From positions 1,426,001-1,490,000 of the forward strand of contig JADJON010000001.1 of the NCBI GenBank assembly GCA_016713765.1: DNA of 64,000 nt, in the 5' to 3' direction. Position 1 is the stretch's first letter. Each line of letters begins with the position of its first letter. The notes under the pieces were generated by a model. The model worked only from the letters and a program-made list of their open reading frames with translations, was not told the DNA's origin and did not search any database. Shown piece after piece: positions 36,056 to 45,073 of the stretch. The position numbers were made by a program, and so were the translations under genes. The DNA is from Bacteroidota bacterium. Lineage in GTDB: Bacteria > Bacteroidota > Bacteroidia > AKYH767-A > 2013-40CM-41-45.

Positions 36056-37171
36056 ATGCTTGAAGAAGTAGGCACGACTGATCAGGGGGACCTCATTATC
36101 AATGTGGGGCCGCAGCATCCTTCTACGCACGGGGTGTTGCATCTGGTCATTACGCTGAATGGGGAGACGATCCGGAAGATCGAACCGCATTTGGGTTACA
36201 TCCACCGGTCGATCGAGAAGATGTGTGAGAGCCTGAGTTTCCGGCAGTTCATCTACTCGACCTCGCGGATGGATTATCTGTCGTCGCACATCAACAATCA
36301 CGGATGTGCGCTGGCGGTAGAGCAGGGGTTGGGTATTGAAATTCCGGAGCGGGCGCAGGTGATCCGGGTGATCATGGACGAGTTGACGCGTCTGGCATCG
36401 CACCAGTTGTGGTGGGGCGCCATGGCGATGGACGTGGGGGCGATCACGCCGTTCTTCCACGCCTTCCGGGAGCGGGAGATGATCAACGACATCATGGAAG
36501 AGACCTGCGGCGCACGCTTGACCATGAATTACATGGTGCCGGGCGGTGTGATGTTCGATCTCCATCCGAATTTCCAGCGGAAAGTCAGGGAGTTTCTCCG
36601 ATTCTTTGAATCAAAGTTCGACGAGTACGACGAGTTGGTCACGCATAACGTGATTTTCCAGTCGCGGATGAAGGGAGTGGGCGTATTGTCGAAAGCCGAC
36701 GCGATCTCCTTCGGTTGTACCGGTCCGGTGGCACGTGCCTCCGGTGTCTCTTCCGATATCCGGAAACTTTACCCGTACGATTGCTACTCAAAGGTGCAAT
36801 TCGACGAAGTGCTGGAAACAGACGGCGATTGTTTTGCCCGCTATCTGGTCCGCATGGGCGAGATGAAGCAATCGGTTCGCATTCTCGAACAGTTGATCGA
36901 TAACATACCGGACGGTGACTTCCAGGCCAAAACCAAGGCGGTGTTGAAGTTGCCGAAAGGCGAGTATTATTCGACCGTAGAGACGGCGCGTGGTGAATTT
37001 GGGGTCTATATCATCAGCGAGGGCGGCATGACCCCGTATCGTATCAAGTTCCGTTCGCCGGGATTTTCGAATTTGTCGGCCTTGGATCATATGGCCCGCG
37101 GATCGAAGATCGGGGATATGGTGGCGATCATGGGGACGTTGGATTTGGTGATACCGGATATTGATCGGTGA
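36056..37171 (+). CDS. nuoD: NADH-quinone oxidoreductase subunit D
   Basis: A 371-residue 49-kDa-type subunit related to [NiFe] hydrogenase large subunits. Signatures: NVGPQHPSTHGVLHL near the N terminus, HLGYIHRSIEKMCE, and the C-terminal YRIKFRSPGFSNLSALDHMARG. It forms the quinone pocket with NuoB. Spacers on both sides contain composite heptamer repeats. Confidence 0.97.
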   Translation: MLEEVGTTDQGDLIINVGPQHPSTHGVLHLVITLNGETIRKIEPHLGYIHRSIEKMCESLSFRQFIYSTSRMDYLSSHINNHGCALAVEQGLGIEIPERAQVIRVIMDELTRLASHQLWWGAMAMDVGAITPFFHAFREREMINDIMEETCGARLTMNYMVPGGVMFDLHPNFQRKVREFLRFFESKFDEYDELVTHNVIFQSRMKGVGVLSKADAISFGCTGPVARASGVSSDIRKLYPYDCYSKVQFDEVLETDGDCFARYLVRMGEMKQSVRILEQLIDNIPDGDFQAKTKAVLKLPKGEYYSTVETARGEFGVYIISEGGMTPYRIKFRSPGFSNLSALDHMARGSKIGDMVAIMGTLDLVIPDIDR

Positions 37172-37329
37172 GGAGTTGGCAGTGAATAGTGAACAGTAAA
37201 CAGTGAACAGTGAATAGTGAATAGTGAATAGCGAATAGTGAATAGTGCCTGCCGAAGCTTTTGCGAAGGCGGGAAACCCGAAACCCGAAACCCGAAACTC
37301 GAAACTCGAAACGCGAAACTTGCTCCGTT
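37172..37329 (+). repeat. Composite heptamer cassette before nuoH
   Basis: GAATAGT/GAACAGT units, a hairpin (CCTGCCGAAGC...GAAGGCGGG), then GAAACCC/GAAACTC units up to 12 nt before the nuoH ATG. Same layout as at 35885-36055 and 38411-38764. Confidence 0.93.
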
Positions 37330-38424
37330 ATGTTATCCGTTGAAGGCATTACCGTTTGGGTAGAGGAAGGACTGAACCGGGTCTTTCCGGCTGCGGTGGC
37401 TTTGGTATTGGAGTTCGCGATTGTCGGCTTGCTGATGATCGGGCTCTTCGCCGTGCTGGGGTTGGTATTGGTATTCATGGAGCGGAAAGTTTCGGCCTAT
37501 ATGCAGGTGCGGGTCGGGCCCAATCGGGTGGGGTATCGAGGAAGTCTGCAGACCCTGGCCGACACCTTGAAATTGCTGGTGAAGGAAGGCCTGACGCCGG
37601 ACGGTGCAGATAAATTCCTCTTCAACTTCGCGCCTTTCCTGGTGATGATCGCTTCGATGTTGCTGATGGCGCCGATCGCCTTCGCCCGCAACGTGCAGAT
37701 CTGGGACCTCAACATCGGTGTTTTGTATGTGACTGCAGTTTCGTCGATCGGGGTGATCGGGATCCTGATGGCCGGCTGGTCCAGCAACAATAAATACTCC
37801 CTGCTGGGCGCAATGCGCAGCGGGGCACAGATCGTCAGCTATGAACTTTCAGCCGGTCTGGCGATCCTCACGATCGTGGTGCTGACCGGTAGTCTGCGTA
37901 TTTCCGACATCATTGCCAGCCAGGCCGACGGCTGGTGGATCTTCAAAGGGCATATCCCGGCGATCATCGCGTTTGTGATCTTCATCATCGCCGTGACAGC
38001 GGAAACCAATCGCGCTCCCTTCGACCTGGCGGAGGCGGAGTCGGAGCTGACGGCCGGATTCCATACCGAGTATTCGGGAATGAAGTTCGCGCTCTTTTTC
38101 CTCGCGGAATACGTGAATATCTTCATTGTCTGCGCGATCGGCGCTACGCTCTTTCTGGGCGGCTGGATGCCGTTTCATATCGGACATTGGGATGCCTTCA
38201 ACCGAATCATGGATTACATTCCGTCGAGCCTCTGGTTCACGGGAAAGACCTTCTTCCTCATCTTCCTCATCATGTGGTTCCGCTGGACCTTCCCTCGTCT
38301 CCGGATCGATCAGCTATTGAACCTGGAGTGGAAGTACCTGTTGCCGATCAGCTTGTTCAATTTGCTGTTGGTGACATTGGTGGCGATTTTGGGGGTGGTA
38401 TTTTTAGGGGGGAGTGAACAGTGA
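37330..38424 (+). CDS. nuoH: NADH-quinone oxidoreductase subunit H
   Basis: A 364-residue subunit with eight membrane helices that links the quinone site to the proton channels. Signatures: ERKVSAYMQVRVGPNRVGYRG near residue 50 and NRAPFDLAEAESELTAGFHTEYSGM. The ATG at 37330 fits the N-terminal helix; an in-frame ATG at 37261 lies inside the repeat array and adds only repeat-derived residues. Its last codons (SEQ) and TGA stop are read from the following heptamer array. nuoEFG, which usually stand between nuoD and nuoH, are absent. Confidence 0.97.
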   Translation: MLSVEGITVWVEEGLNRVFPAAVALVLEFAIVGLLMIGLFAVLGLVLVFMERKVSAYMQVRVGPNRVGYRGSLQTLADTLKLLVKEGLTPDGADKFLFNFAPFLVMIASMLLMAPIAFARNVQIWDLNIGVLYVTAVSSIGVIGILMAGWSSNNKYSLLGAMRSGAQIVSYELSAGLAILTIVVLTGSLRISDIIASQADGWWIFKGHIPAIIAFVIFIIAVTAETNRAPFDLAEAESELTAGFHTEYSGMKFALFFLAEYVNIFIVCAIGATLFLGGWMPFHIGHWDAFNRIMDYIPSSLWFTGKTFFLIFLIMWFRWTFPRLRIDQLLNLEWKYLLPISLFNLLLVTLVAILGVVFLGGSEQ

Positions 38425-38764
38425 ACAGTGAACAGTGAACAGTGAATAGTGAATAGCGAATAGCGAATAGTAAAAAGTGAACAGTGAACAGTAAACAGTA
38501 AAAAGTGAATCTTGCCCGCCGAAGCTTTAGCGTAGGCGGGAGTGAATAGTGAATAGTGAATAGCGAATAGCGAATAGCGAATAGCGAATAGCGAATAGCG
38601 AATATATTAGATAGACCATACAAGATAGTCATTGTTGAGTTGAGTTTGGAATTGGCAAGCCGGAAGTAAGAAGCAGAAAACCTTTCAAATCAAAACGCAA
38701 GCGGACTGCCTGAAATATTCTTAGTATAGACAGGAAACTCGAAACACGAAACCCGGAACCCACA
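38411..38764 (+). repeat. Composite heptamer cassette before nuoI (longest copy)
   Basis: Two blocks of GAACAGT/GAATAGC units surround a hairpin (CCCGCC...GGCGGG near 38516-38541). After about 100 bp of non-repetitive DNA come a degenerate hairpin (CTGCCTGAAAT...GACAGG) and GAAACTC/GAAACAC units ending GGAACCCAC before the nuoI ATG. The first unit provides the nuoH stop. Confidence 0.92.
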
Positions 38765-39244
38765 ATGTCCTTTCTCGTCAACTATATACGCACGGTTTTT
38801 TCTTCGGTGGTTTCGCTGCTGAAGGGCATGCGCAGGACGGGTTATTATTTTACGCATCATAAGGAGATTATCACGCAGTCGTATCCGGACAACCGGCACG
38901 AACTGATCTTGCCCGAGCGTTTTCGCGGCGAGGTCGTGATGACGCACAGTGAGCAGAATGAACACCGTTGTACGGGATGTACCGCCTGTGAGCTGGCTTG
39001 TCCGAACGGGACGATCAAGATCGTGACCAAGTTCGAGGTAAACGCGGAGGGCAAGAAGAAGAAAGCGCTGGACACCTTTGTCTATCACCTTGAATTGTGT
39101 ACCATGTGTAACCTGTGCATTGAAGCTTGTCCTACGAATGCGATCAAAATGGCGCAGTCGTTCGAACACAGCGTGTATGATCGCCGGGAACTTACCAAGA
39201 AATTGAACCGTCCGGGTTCCAAACTGATGGAGGGCGTGGAATGA
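38765..39244 (+). CDS. nuoI: NADH-quinone oxidoreductase subunit I
   Basis: A 159-residue ferredoxin-type subunit with two [4Fe-4S] sites: C69/C72/C75/C79 and C112/C115/C118/C122. It carries electrons to cluster N2. In this operon, lacking NuoEFG, it would be the point where electrons enter from an unknown donor. It overlaps nuoJ by 4 nt. Confidence 0.96.
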   Translation: MSFLVNYIRTVFSSVVSLLKGMRRTGYYFTHHKEIITQSYPDNRHELILPERFRGEVVMTHSEQNEHRCTGCTACELACPNGTIKIVTKFEVNAEGKKKKALDTFVYHLELCTMCNLCIEACPTNAIKMAQSFEHSVYDRRELTKKLNRPGSKLMEGVE

Positions 39245-39759
39245 GCGTATCGGCATTTGTTTTTTATGCCCTTGCCGTCCTGGTGCTGACCGGCGCTGTG
39301 CTCTCGGTGACCAGCAGGCAGATCTTCCGTTCGGCGATCTTCCTGTTGTTTTCCCTGATGGGTGTTGCCGGGTTGTATTTCTGGATAGGTCAGGAATTTC
39401 TCGCAGCCGTCCAGATCATCGTCTATGTCGGCGGCATCGTGGTGTTGATCATTTTCTCGATCTTTCTCACCCAGCAAGCCGGGACGACCCTGCCGTGTTG
39501 CGGACGTCGCCGGATGTTGTTTTCGGGCCTTGCAACGGCAGCGGGTGCCGGCTTTGTCTTGTGCCAGTTGTTGCGTTTCATGCCGACCGGGCAAGCCGGT
39601 TCGGGTATGAACGACGACATGGCTGCGATCGGATCTCAGATGCTGAATACCGGGGCGTCCGGATATGCCTTGCCGTTTGAAGTCATCAGTATTCTCCTGC
39701 TTGCCGCTATGGTAGGTTGTATCGTCATAGCCCTGAAACCGACCACCGAAGCACCATGA
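39241..39759 (+). CDS. nuoJ: NADH-quinone oxidoreductase subunit J
   Basis: A 172-residue subunit with five membrane helices; the FLLFSLMGVAGLYFWIGQEFLAAVQIIVYVGGIVVL stretch (helices 2-3) is the family core. The last helix is shifted toward the C terminus after a variable loop. It overlaps nuoK by 4 nt. Confidence 0.94.
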   Translation: MSVSAFVFYALAVLVLTGAVLSVTSRQIFRSAIFLLFSLMGVAGLYFWIGQEFLAAVQIIVYVGGIVVLIIFSIFLTQQAGTTLPCCGRRRMLFSGLATAAGAGFVLCQLLRFMPTGQAGSGMNDDMAAIGSQMLNTGASGYALPFEVISILLLAAMVGCIVIALKPTTEAP

Positions 39760-40070
39760 ACGAGATCGGTATCTATCATTTCCTCGTCCTGAGCACGCTC
39801 TTGTTCTTCATCGGCGTCTACGGTTTCCTGACGCGCCGGAATCTGGTGACGATCCTCATGTCGGTGGAGTTGATCCTCAATGCCGTAAACATCAACTTCG
39901 TCGCCTTCAACCATTACCTCTGGCCGGGGAAGCTGGATGGTTTGTTTTATGCCTTGTTCATCATCGCGATCGCGGCAGCCGAAGCGGCAGTGGCGATCGC
40001 GATCATCATTAACTTATACCGGCAATATCGTTCCATCGATGTGGACGATGCCACCGGATTACGTAACTGA
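39756..40070 (+). CDS. nuoK: NADH-quinone oxidoreductase subunit K
   Basis: A 104-residue subunit with three membrane helices related to MrpC. It has the GVYGFLTRRNLVTILMSVELILNAVNINFVAF segment with the buried glutamate of helix 2 and a second in AAAEAAVAIAI. The start at 39756 (MNEIGIYHF) fits the family; an upstream ATG at 39717 lies inside nuoJ. Confidence 0.95.
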   Translation: MNEIGIYHFLVLSTLLFFIGVYGFLTRRNLVTILMSVELILNAVNINFVAFNHYLWPGKLDGLFYALFIIAIAAAEAAVAIAIIINLYRQYRSIDVDDATGLRN

Positions 40071-40084
40071 CATCGACCAACCGC

Positions 40085-42016
40085 ATGAGTCTTACCGCGC
40101 AATTACTCCTCATCCTGCTGTTGCCCTTCGCCGGAATCGTCATTTCCGGTTTGATGGGACGGAGAATGCCGGCGGCGATCGGCGGGTGGATGAGCACTTT
40201 GTTCGTAGCCGTTTCCTGTTTGCTGGCATTTCAGGTGGCATCGGGTTATTTCTTTGTTAATGGAAAGTCGGGCGAAGCCTTTACTGCCCAACTGCCCTTC
40301 AGCCTCGATTGGCTGAACCTCGGCAATTCCGGATGGATCCGGTTGATCCTTTATCTGGACCCGATCTCCGCGATGATGCTGGTGGTCGTCACCTTGGTGT
40401 CGTTGATGGTGCACCTGTTCAGCATCGGCTATTTGAAAGGGGAGAACCGGTACGCGACCTATTTCGGTTATCTGGGCTTGTTCACCTTCTCGATGCTCGG
40501 ATTGGTGCTCTCCGGGAATATCTTTCAGATCTACATCTTCTGGGAGCTGGTTGGTGTGTCCTCCTTCCTGTTGATCGGATTCTACTACGATCGCCCGAGC
40601 GCGGTCGCGGCTGCCAAGAAGGCGTTCATTGTTACCCGATTCGCCGATCTGGGATTCCTGATCGGTATTCTGGTGCTGGCTTATCATGCCGGCACCTATG
40701 ATTTCCGCGAGTTGATCGCGCGGCTGACGGATACCTCGTCGCCTTACCTGTCCTCTGCTATTACGGCCTCCTTCCTAGGCTTGTCAGCCTTGACCTGGGG
40801 GCTCTTACTGGTGTTTATGGGCGGAGCCGGTAAATCCGCCATGTTTCCGTTGCACATCTGGCTTCCGGATGCGATGGAAGGTCCCACGCCGGTCAGCGCC
40901 CTGATCCATGCCGCCACCATGGTCGTGGCCGGTGTTTTTCTGGTCGCGCGCTTATTCCCGGTGTTTGCCATCTCTTGTCCGGCCGCCTTGGAAGTTGTTG
41001 CCTGGACCGGTGCCCTGTCCTCCTTGTTCGCCGCGGTTGTAGCCTGTACACAGACCGACATCAAGCGCGTCCTGGCTTACTCGACCATGTCGCAGATCGG
41101 CTATATGTTGTTCTCGCTGGGCGTATCGGGTTATGGTGGGGAAGAAGGCGCCGGTTTCGTTGCTTCGCAATTCCACTTGTTTACGCATGCGCTCTTCAAG
41201 GCCTTGCTCTTCCTGGTAGCCGGTGTAGTGATCCATGCGGTTCATACCAATGAGATGAGCGGAATGGGCGGACTTCGAAAGGCCATGCCCTTTGCCAATG
41301 CAGCGTTCCTGATCGGCTGTCTGGCCATTGCCGGTATTCCTCCTTTTTCAGGATTCTTCAGTAAGGAAGCCATCCTGCACGCCGCGCATGCTACGCATCC
41401 TGCCATTTATTGGCTGGGATTAGGAACAGCGGGCTTGACAGCTTTCTACATGTTCAGGTTATACTATAGGATATTCTGGAATCGGCCTGCCGATCCTCAC
41501 CTGCATCCGCATGGCGGAGGAGTGACGGAGTATTTACCATTGGTCATTCTGGCTGCCGGCGCTGTATTCGCCGGGTTGATACCCATTGGCGAATATGTCA
41601 GTTCCGACGGACGTGTGTTTGCATTGCATACCGATTGGGCGTTTTCGGTATTGCCGCTCACATTATCCATTGGCGGAATTCTGATTGCCACCTGGATGTA
41701 TCTGAAGCAGAACGAACGGTCGGACCGTGCTGCCGCGTTCTTTGCAGGCTTCTATCGCGCCGCGCGGAGTAAGTTCTTCCTCGATGAACTCTACGGGTTC
41801 GTGACGAAGAAGATCATCTTTCAGTTCATCGGAGCTCCCGCAGCCTGGATTGATCGCTCGATCGTTGACGGGGCGGTCAATACCATGGGTGTTGCCGCGG
41901 AGACCGGCTCCGAATCGCTCAGTGAATTGCAGAACGGACGGCTTCAGACGTATGGAGCCTGGATGGTTGCCGGTGTGTTCGTGTTGTTGCTCATCACCTT
42001 CTATTACCTGAAATAA
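40085..42016 (+). CDS. nuoL: NADH-quinone oxidoreductase subunit L
   Basis: A 643-residue antiporter-like subunit at the distal end of the membrane arm. Signatures: YFGYLGLFTFSMLGLVLSGN, the WELVGVSSFLLIGFYY segment with the key glutamate, GKSAMFPLHIWLPDAMEGPTPVSALIHAATMV and the C-terminal lateral helix. It starts 14 nt after nuoK. Confidence 0.97.
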   Translation: MSLTAQLLLILLLPFAGIVISGLMGRRMPAAIGGWMSTLFVAVSCLLAFQVASGYFFVNGKSGEAFTAQLPFSLDWLNLGNSGWIRLILYLDPISAMMLVVVTLVSLMVHLFSIGYLKGENRYATYFGYLGLFTFSMLGLVLSGNIFQIYIFWELVGVSSFLLIGFYYDRPSAVAAAKKAFIVTRFADLGFLIGILVLAYHAGTYDFRELIARLTDTSSPYLSSAITASFLGLSALTWGLLLVFMGGAGKSAMFPLHIWLPDAMEGPTPVSALIHAATMVVAGVFLVARLFPVFAISCPAALEVVAWTGALSSLFAAVVACTQTDIKRVLAYSTMSQIGYMLFSLGVSGYGGEEGAGFVASQFHLFTHALFKALLFLVAGVVIHAVHTNEMSGMGGLRKAMPFANAAFLIGCLAIAGIPPFSGFFSKEAILHAAHATHPAIYWLGLGTAGLTAFYMFRLYYRIFWNRPADPHLHPHGGGVTEYLPLVILAAGAVFAGLIPIGEYVSSDGRVFALHTDWAFSVLPLTLSIGGILIATWMYLKQNERSDRAAAFFAGFYRAARSKFFLDELYGFVTKKIIFQFIGAPAAWIDRSIVDGAVNTMGVAAETGSESLSELQNGRLQTYGAWMVAGVFVLLLITFYYLK

Positions 42017-42025
42017 GACCCGCAG

Positions 42026-43516
42026 ATGAATCTCTTGTTGTTGCTGATCGTTCCGCTCATCGCTTCACTTGCGGTCCTCTTTACCCGAACAGGGTCACAG
42101 GCACGCGCCGTGGCAGTTGCCGGGAGTCTGTTTCAGTTGATTCTTTCCGGGATCCTGCTGGCAGCTTATCTCGACCCAGCCGCAGGACCTGCCGACGGGA
42201 CGTTCCGCTTTCAGCAGTCCTTCGATTGGTTTCCCGCATTCGGAATTCGTTTTTCGGTCGGCGTGGATGGTATCGGGATCGCGATGATCCTGCTGACTGC
42301 GGTTGTGGTTTTGGCCGGCAGCCTGGTTTCCGTGAATATCAAGGAACGGCCGAAGGAATTTTTCTTTCTCCTGATGCTGCTGAGCGCCGGGGCTTATGGA
42401 TTTTTCATCGCAACCGATCTGTTCCTGTTGTTCTTCTTCCTGGAGATGGCCGTGGTTCCTAAGTATCTGTTGATCGGCATCTGGGGGAGCGGACGGAAAG
42501 AATACAGCGCCAATAAATTGGTGTTGCTGCTCATGGGCGGTTCTGCGCTGGTGTTTGTCGGCCTGCTGGGAGTAGCCTATGCGTCGGGCAATCTTGCTCC
42601 GTCCTTTGACTGGATGAATGCCGCTGCATTGCGGATGCCGCTGGACAAGCAGTTGTTTTTCTTTCCGTTCCTCTTCGTGGGCTTTGGCGTTTTTACGGCC
42701 TTGTTTCCGTTCCATACCTGGGTGCCGGACGGACACTCATCGGCGCCTACGGCCGCATCCATGTTTCTCGCCGGGATCTCCATGAAGCTGGGTGGCTATG
42801 GATGTTTGCGGGTGGCGGCTTACCTGATGCCGGAAGCCGCGCGGATTTACTCTCCTTACATCGTCATACTCGCCACGATCGCCATCCTGTATGGAGCGTT
42901 CGCTACGCTCATGCAGAAGGACCTGAAGTACATCAACGCGTATTCGTCGGTCAGCCATTGTGGATTCGTGTTGTTGGGAATCGGCATGTTGACTCCGACG
43001 GCCATCCGGGGAGCAGTGTTGCAAATGGTGTCGCACGGCCTGATGACGGCACTCTTCTTCGCCGCGATCGGGATGTTGTATGAACGCACCCATACACGAA
43101 AGGTCGAAGAACTGGGCGGCCTGATGAAGGCGATGCCGTTCGTGGGCACCTTGTTCTTTCTTGCCGGCTTGTGTTCTCTTGGATTGCCGGGACTGAGCGG
43201 ATTCGTGGCGGAGATGACCGTGTTTGCGGGATCCTGGGAACGACCCGATACCTTCTATCGCATCGCGACAGTCCTGAGTTGTATGTCGATTGTTGTTACC
43301 GCCGTTTACATCCTGCGTGCCATTGGTTCATCGATCATGGGTCCGTTGAAGAAGGCGGATTATGCTGAGCTTTCGGATGCCGGATCTTCCGAGCGCTTTG
43401 CCGCTGTTTTGCTGATGGCAGGAATACTGATCGTCGGTTTGGCGCCGTTCTGGTTGAACGACCTCATTGGACCCGCCACAACGATCATCACCGAGCAGTT
43501 GGGGCGCTGGATGTGA
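42026..43516 (+). CDS. nuoM: NADH-quinone oxidoreductase subunit M
   Basis: A 496-residue antiporter-like subunit. Signatures: FFFLEMAVVPKYLLIGIWG with the pumping glutamate, FPFHTWVPDGHSSAPTAASMFLAGISMKLG and YSSVSHCGFVLLGIG. It starts 9 nt after nuoL. A 136-bp spacer with a perfect inverted repeat follows. Confidence 0.97.
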   Translation: MNLLLLLIVPLIASLAVLFTRTGSQARAVAVAGSLFQLILSGILLAAYLDPAAGPADGTFRFQQSFDWFPAFGIRFSVGVDGIGIAMILLTAVVVLAGSLVSVNIKERPKEFFFLLMLLSAGAYGFFIATDLFLLFFFLEMAVVPKYLLIGIWGSGRKEYSANKLVLLLMGGSALVFVGLLGVAYASGNLAPSFDWMNAAALRMPLDKQLFFFPFLFVGFGVFTALFPFHTWVPDGHSSAPTAASMFLAGISMKLGGYGCLRVAAYLMPEAARIYSPYIVILATIAILYGAFATLMQKDLKYINAYSSVSHCGFVLLGIGMLTPTAIRGAVLQMVSHGLMTALFFAAIGMLYERTHTRKVEELGGLMKAMPFVGTLFFLAGLCSLGLPGLSGFVAEMTVFAGSWERPDTFYRIATVLSCMSIVVTAVYILRAIGSSIMGPLKKADYAELSDAGSSERFAAVLLMAGILIVGLAPFWLNDLIGPATTIITEQLGRWM

Positions 43517-43567
43517 CAGGAGTTGCGAGGCGCGGGAGTTGATATTGCGCGTATGTATCAGGGAGAA

Positions 43568-43585
43568 GTTCAAGGAACCTTGAAC
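43568..43585. promoter_or_regulatory. 18-bp perfect inverted repeat between nuoM and nuoN
   Basis: GTTCAAGGAACCTTGAAC has two 8-bp arms and a 2-nt centre. It is too compact for a normal terminator loop and lacks a T-run; it could be a protein-binding site. It lies about 70 bp before the nuoN ATG. Confidence 0.4.
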
Positions 43586-43652
43586 GTTAAACTGAGGAGT
43601 TGTTAGTTCATCTGATAAAATGGGAGCTGATCCCGGAATTGAACGAACGTAA

Positions 43653-45062
43653 ATGAACGAGCTATTGGCCATCATGAAGCAGGAGCTGCTCTTAACAGGC
43701 ACGCTGCTGTTGGTACTGGTGCTGAAACTGGCCGGAATGCCGTCGTCCAACAACAAGTGGAACGGCTGGATGCAGTTTTTACTCTTGGCAAACCTTATCG
43801 GAGGCTGGATCGGGAATGTTTCCGGCAATCTGTTCGGCGACATGTATGTCACCGACCCCTCGCTGGTTTTGCAGAAAAATCTCCTCTTGCTCGCTACGTT
43901 GGTGATCGTTTCACTTTCAACCACCTGGTTGGAGCGCCACCGTCACTTACCGGAATTTTATCTCTTGTTGTTGTCGACCCTGTTGGGCATGTTCTGGATG
44001 ATCTCCAGCCGGAACCTGTTGATGTTTTATCTGTCGCTCGAATTGGCAACGATTCCGCTGGCTGCTATGGTAAATTTCGATCTGGGTAAACGAATTTCGT
44101 CCGAGGCTGCAATGAAAATGGTGCTGTCTTCGGCGCTGGCGTCCGGACTACTGTTGTTTGGCGTCAGCTTGATCTACGGGGCTACGGGCACATTGTCGAT
44201 CAGTGAGGCTTATCAGGGTGGAGCATCAGAGCCGATCCTGACAATGGGATTCCTGTTTTTCCTTTCCGGTTTCTTCTTTAAACTTTCGGTGGTGCCGTTC
44301 CAGTTTTGGACGCCGGATGTCTATGAAGGAGCGCCGATTCCTGTGACGGCCTACCTCTCCGTGGTATCGAAAGGTGCAATGGTCTTCGTGTTGGGTAGTC
44401 AATTGAATACTGCCTTTCAGTCGTTCTCACCGGTTTGGTACGAGCTGATCACCTGGGGAGCGATCCTGACCATGACGGTCGGTAACCTGATGGCCATCCG
44501 ACAGGACCAGCTCAAGCGATTTCTTGCTTTCTCCTCGATGGCGCAGGTTGGTTATCTGCTGATCGGTGTGAGTGCCAGTTCCGCTGCCGGCGATGCTTCC
44601 GTTCTTTACTTCTTGCTGGTCTACCTGTTTTCAAATCTCGCCGCTTTCGGAGTGCTGGGATTGGTTTCCGGTTCGACTGGTTGCGAGCGGATCTCGGATC
44701 TGCGCGGATTTTCCCGTACGCATCCTTTCCTGGCCTGGTCGCTGGCGATCGCGTTGTTTTCCCTGGCAGGTATCCCGCCCACGGCTGGTTTCTTTGGCAA
44801 GTTCTTTCTCTTGACGGCCGGTGCCGCCAAGGGGAACTACCTCATCATTACCCTGGCATCGCTTAACATGATCGTGTCGCTCTATTATTACCTGCGGGTC
44901 GTACGCGCGATGTTCATGGAACGTACTGATCGGCCGTTGGGTGCAATTGCCTCTCCCGGCAGTTCCCATTTGGCATTGGCCATCTGTCTGCTGATGATTC
45001 TCCTGGCTGGCGTTGCCAGTCCGGTTTACAACTACTTCTATCACGCCGCGAACGGCATCTGA
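43653..45062 (+). CDS. nuoN: NADH-quinone oxidoreductase subunit N
   Basis: A 469-residue antiporter-like subunit. Signatures: LMFYLSLELATIPLAAMVNF with the pumping glutamate, FFFKLSVVPFQFWTPDVYEGAPIPVTAYLSVVSK and FLAFSSMAQVGYLLIG. Last complex I subunit gene of the operon. Confidence 0.96.
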   Translation: MNELLAIMKQELLLTGTLLLVLVLKLAGMPSSNNKWNGWMQFLLLANLIGGWIGNVSGNLFGDMYVTDPSLVLQKNLLLLATLVIVSLSTTWLERHRHLPEFYLLLLSTLLGMFWMISSRNLLMFYLSLELATIPLAAMVNFDLGKRISSEAAMKMVLSSALASGLLLFGVSLIYGATGTLSISEAYQGGASEPILTMGFLFFLSGFFFKLSVVPFQFWTPDVYEGAPIPVTAYLSVVSKGAMVFVLGSQLNTAFQSFSPVWYELITWGAILTMTVGNLMAIRQDQLKRFLAFSSMAQVGYLLIGVSASSAAGDASVLYFLLVYLFSNLAAFGVLGLVSGSTGCERISDLRGFSRTHPFLAWSLAIALFSLAGIPPTAGFFGKFFLLTAGAAKGNYLIITLASLNMIVSLYYYLRVVRAMFMERTDRPLGAIASPGSSHLALAICLLMILLAGVASPVYNYFYHAANGI

Positions 45063-45073
45063 TCCAACCTGCG

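Noticed and set aside
35885..38764. CRISPR array suspected in the nuo spacers
   Set aside because: Units are only 7 bp, directly tandem, with no 30-40 bp unique spacers and no cas genes.
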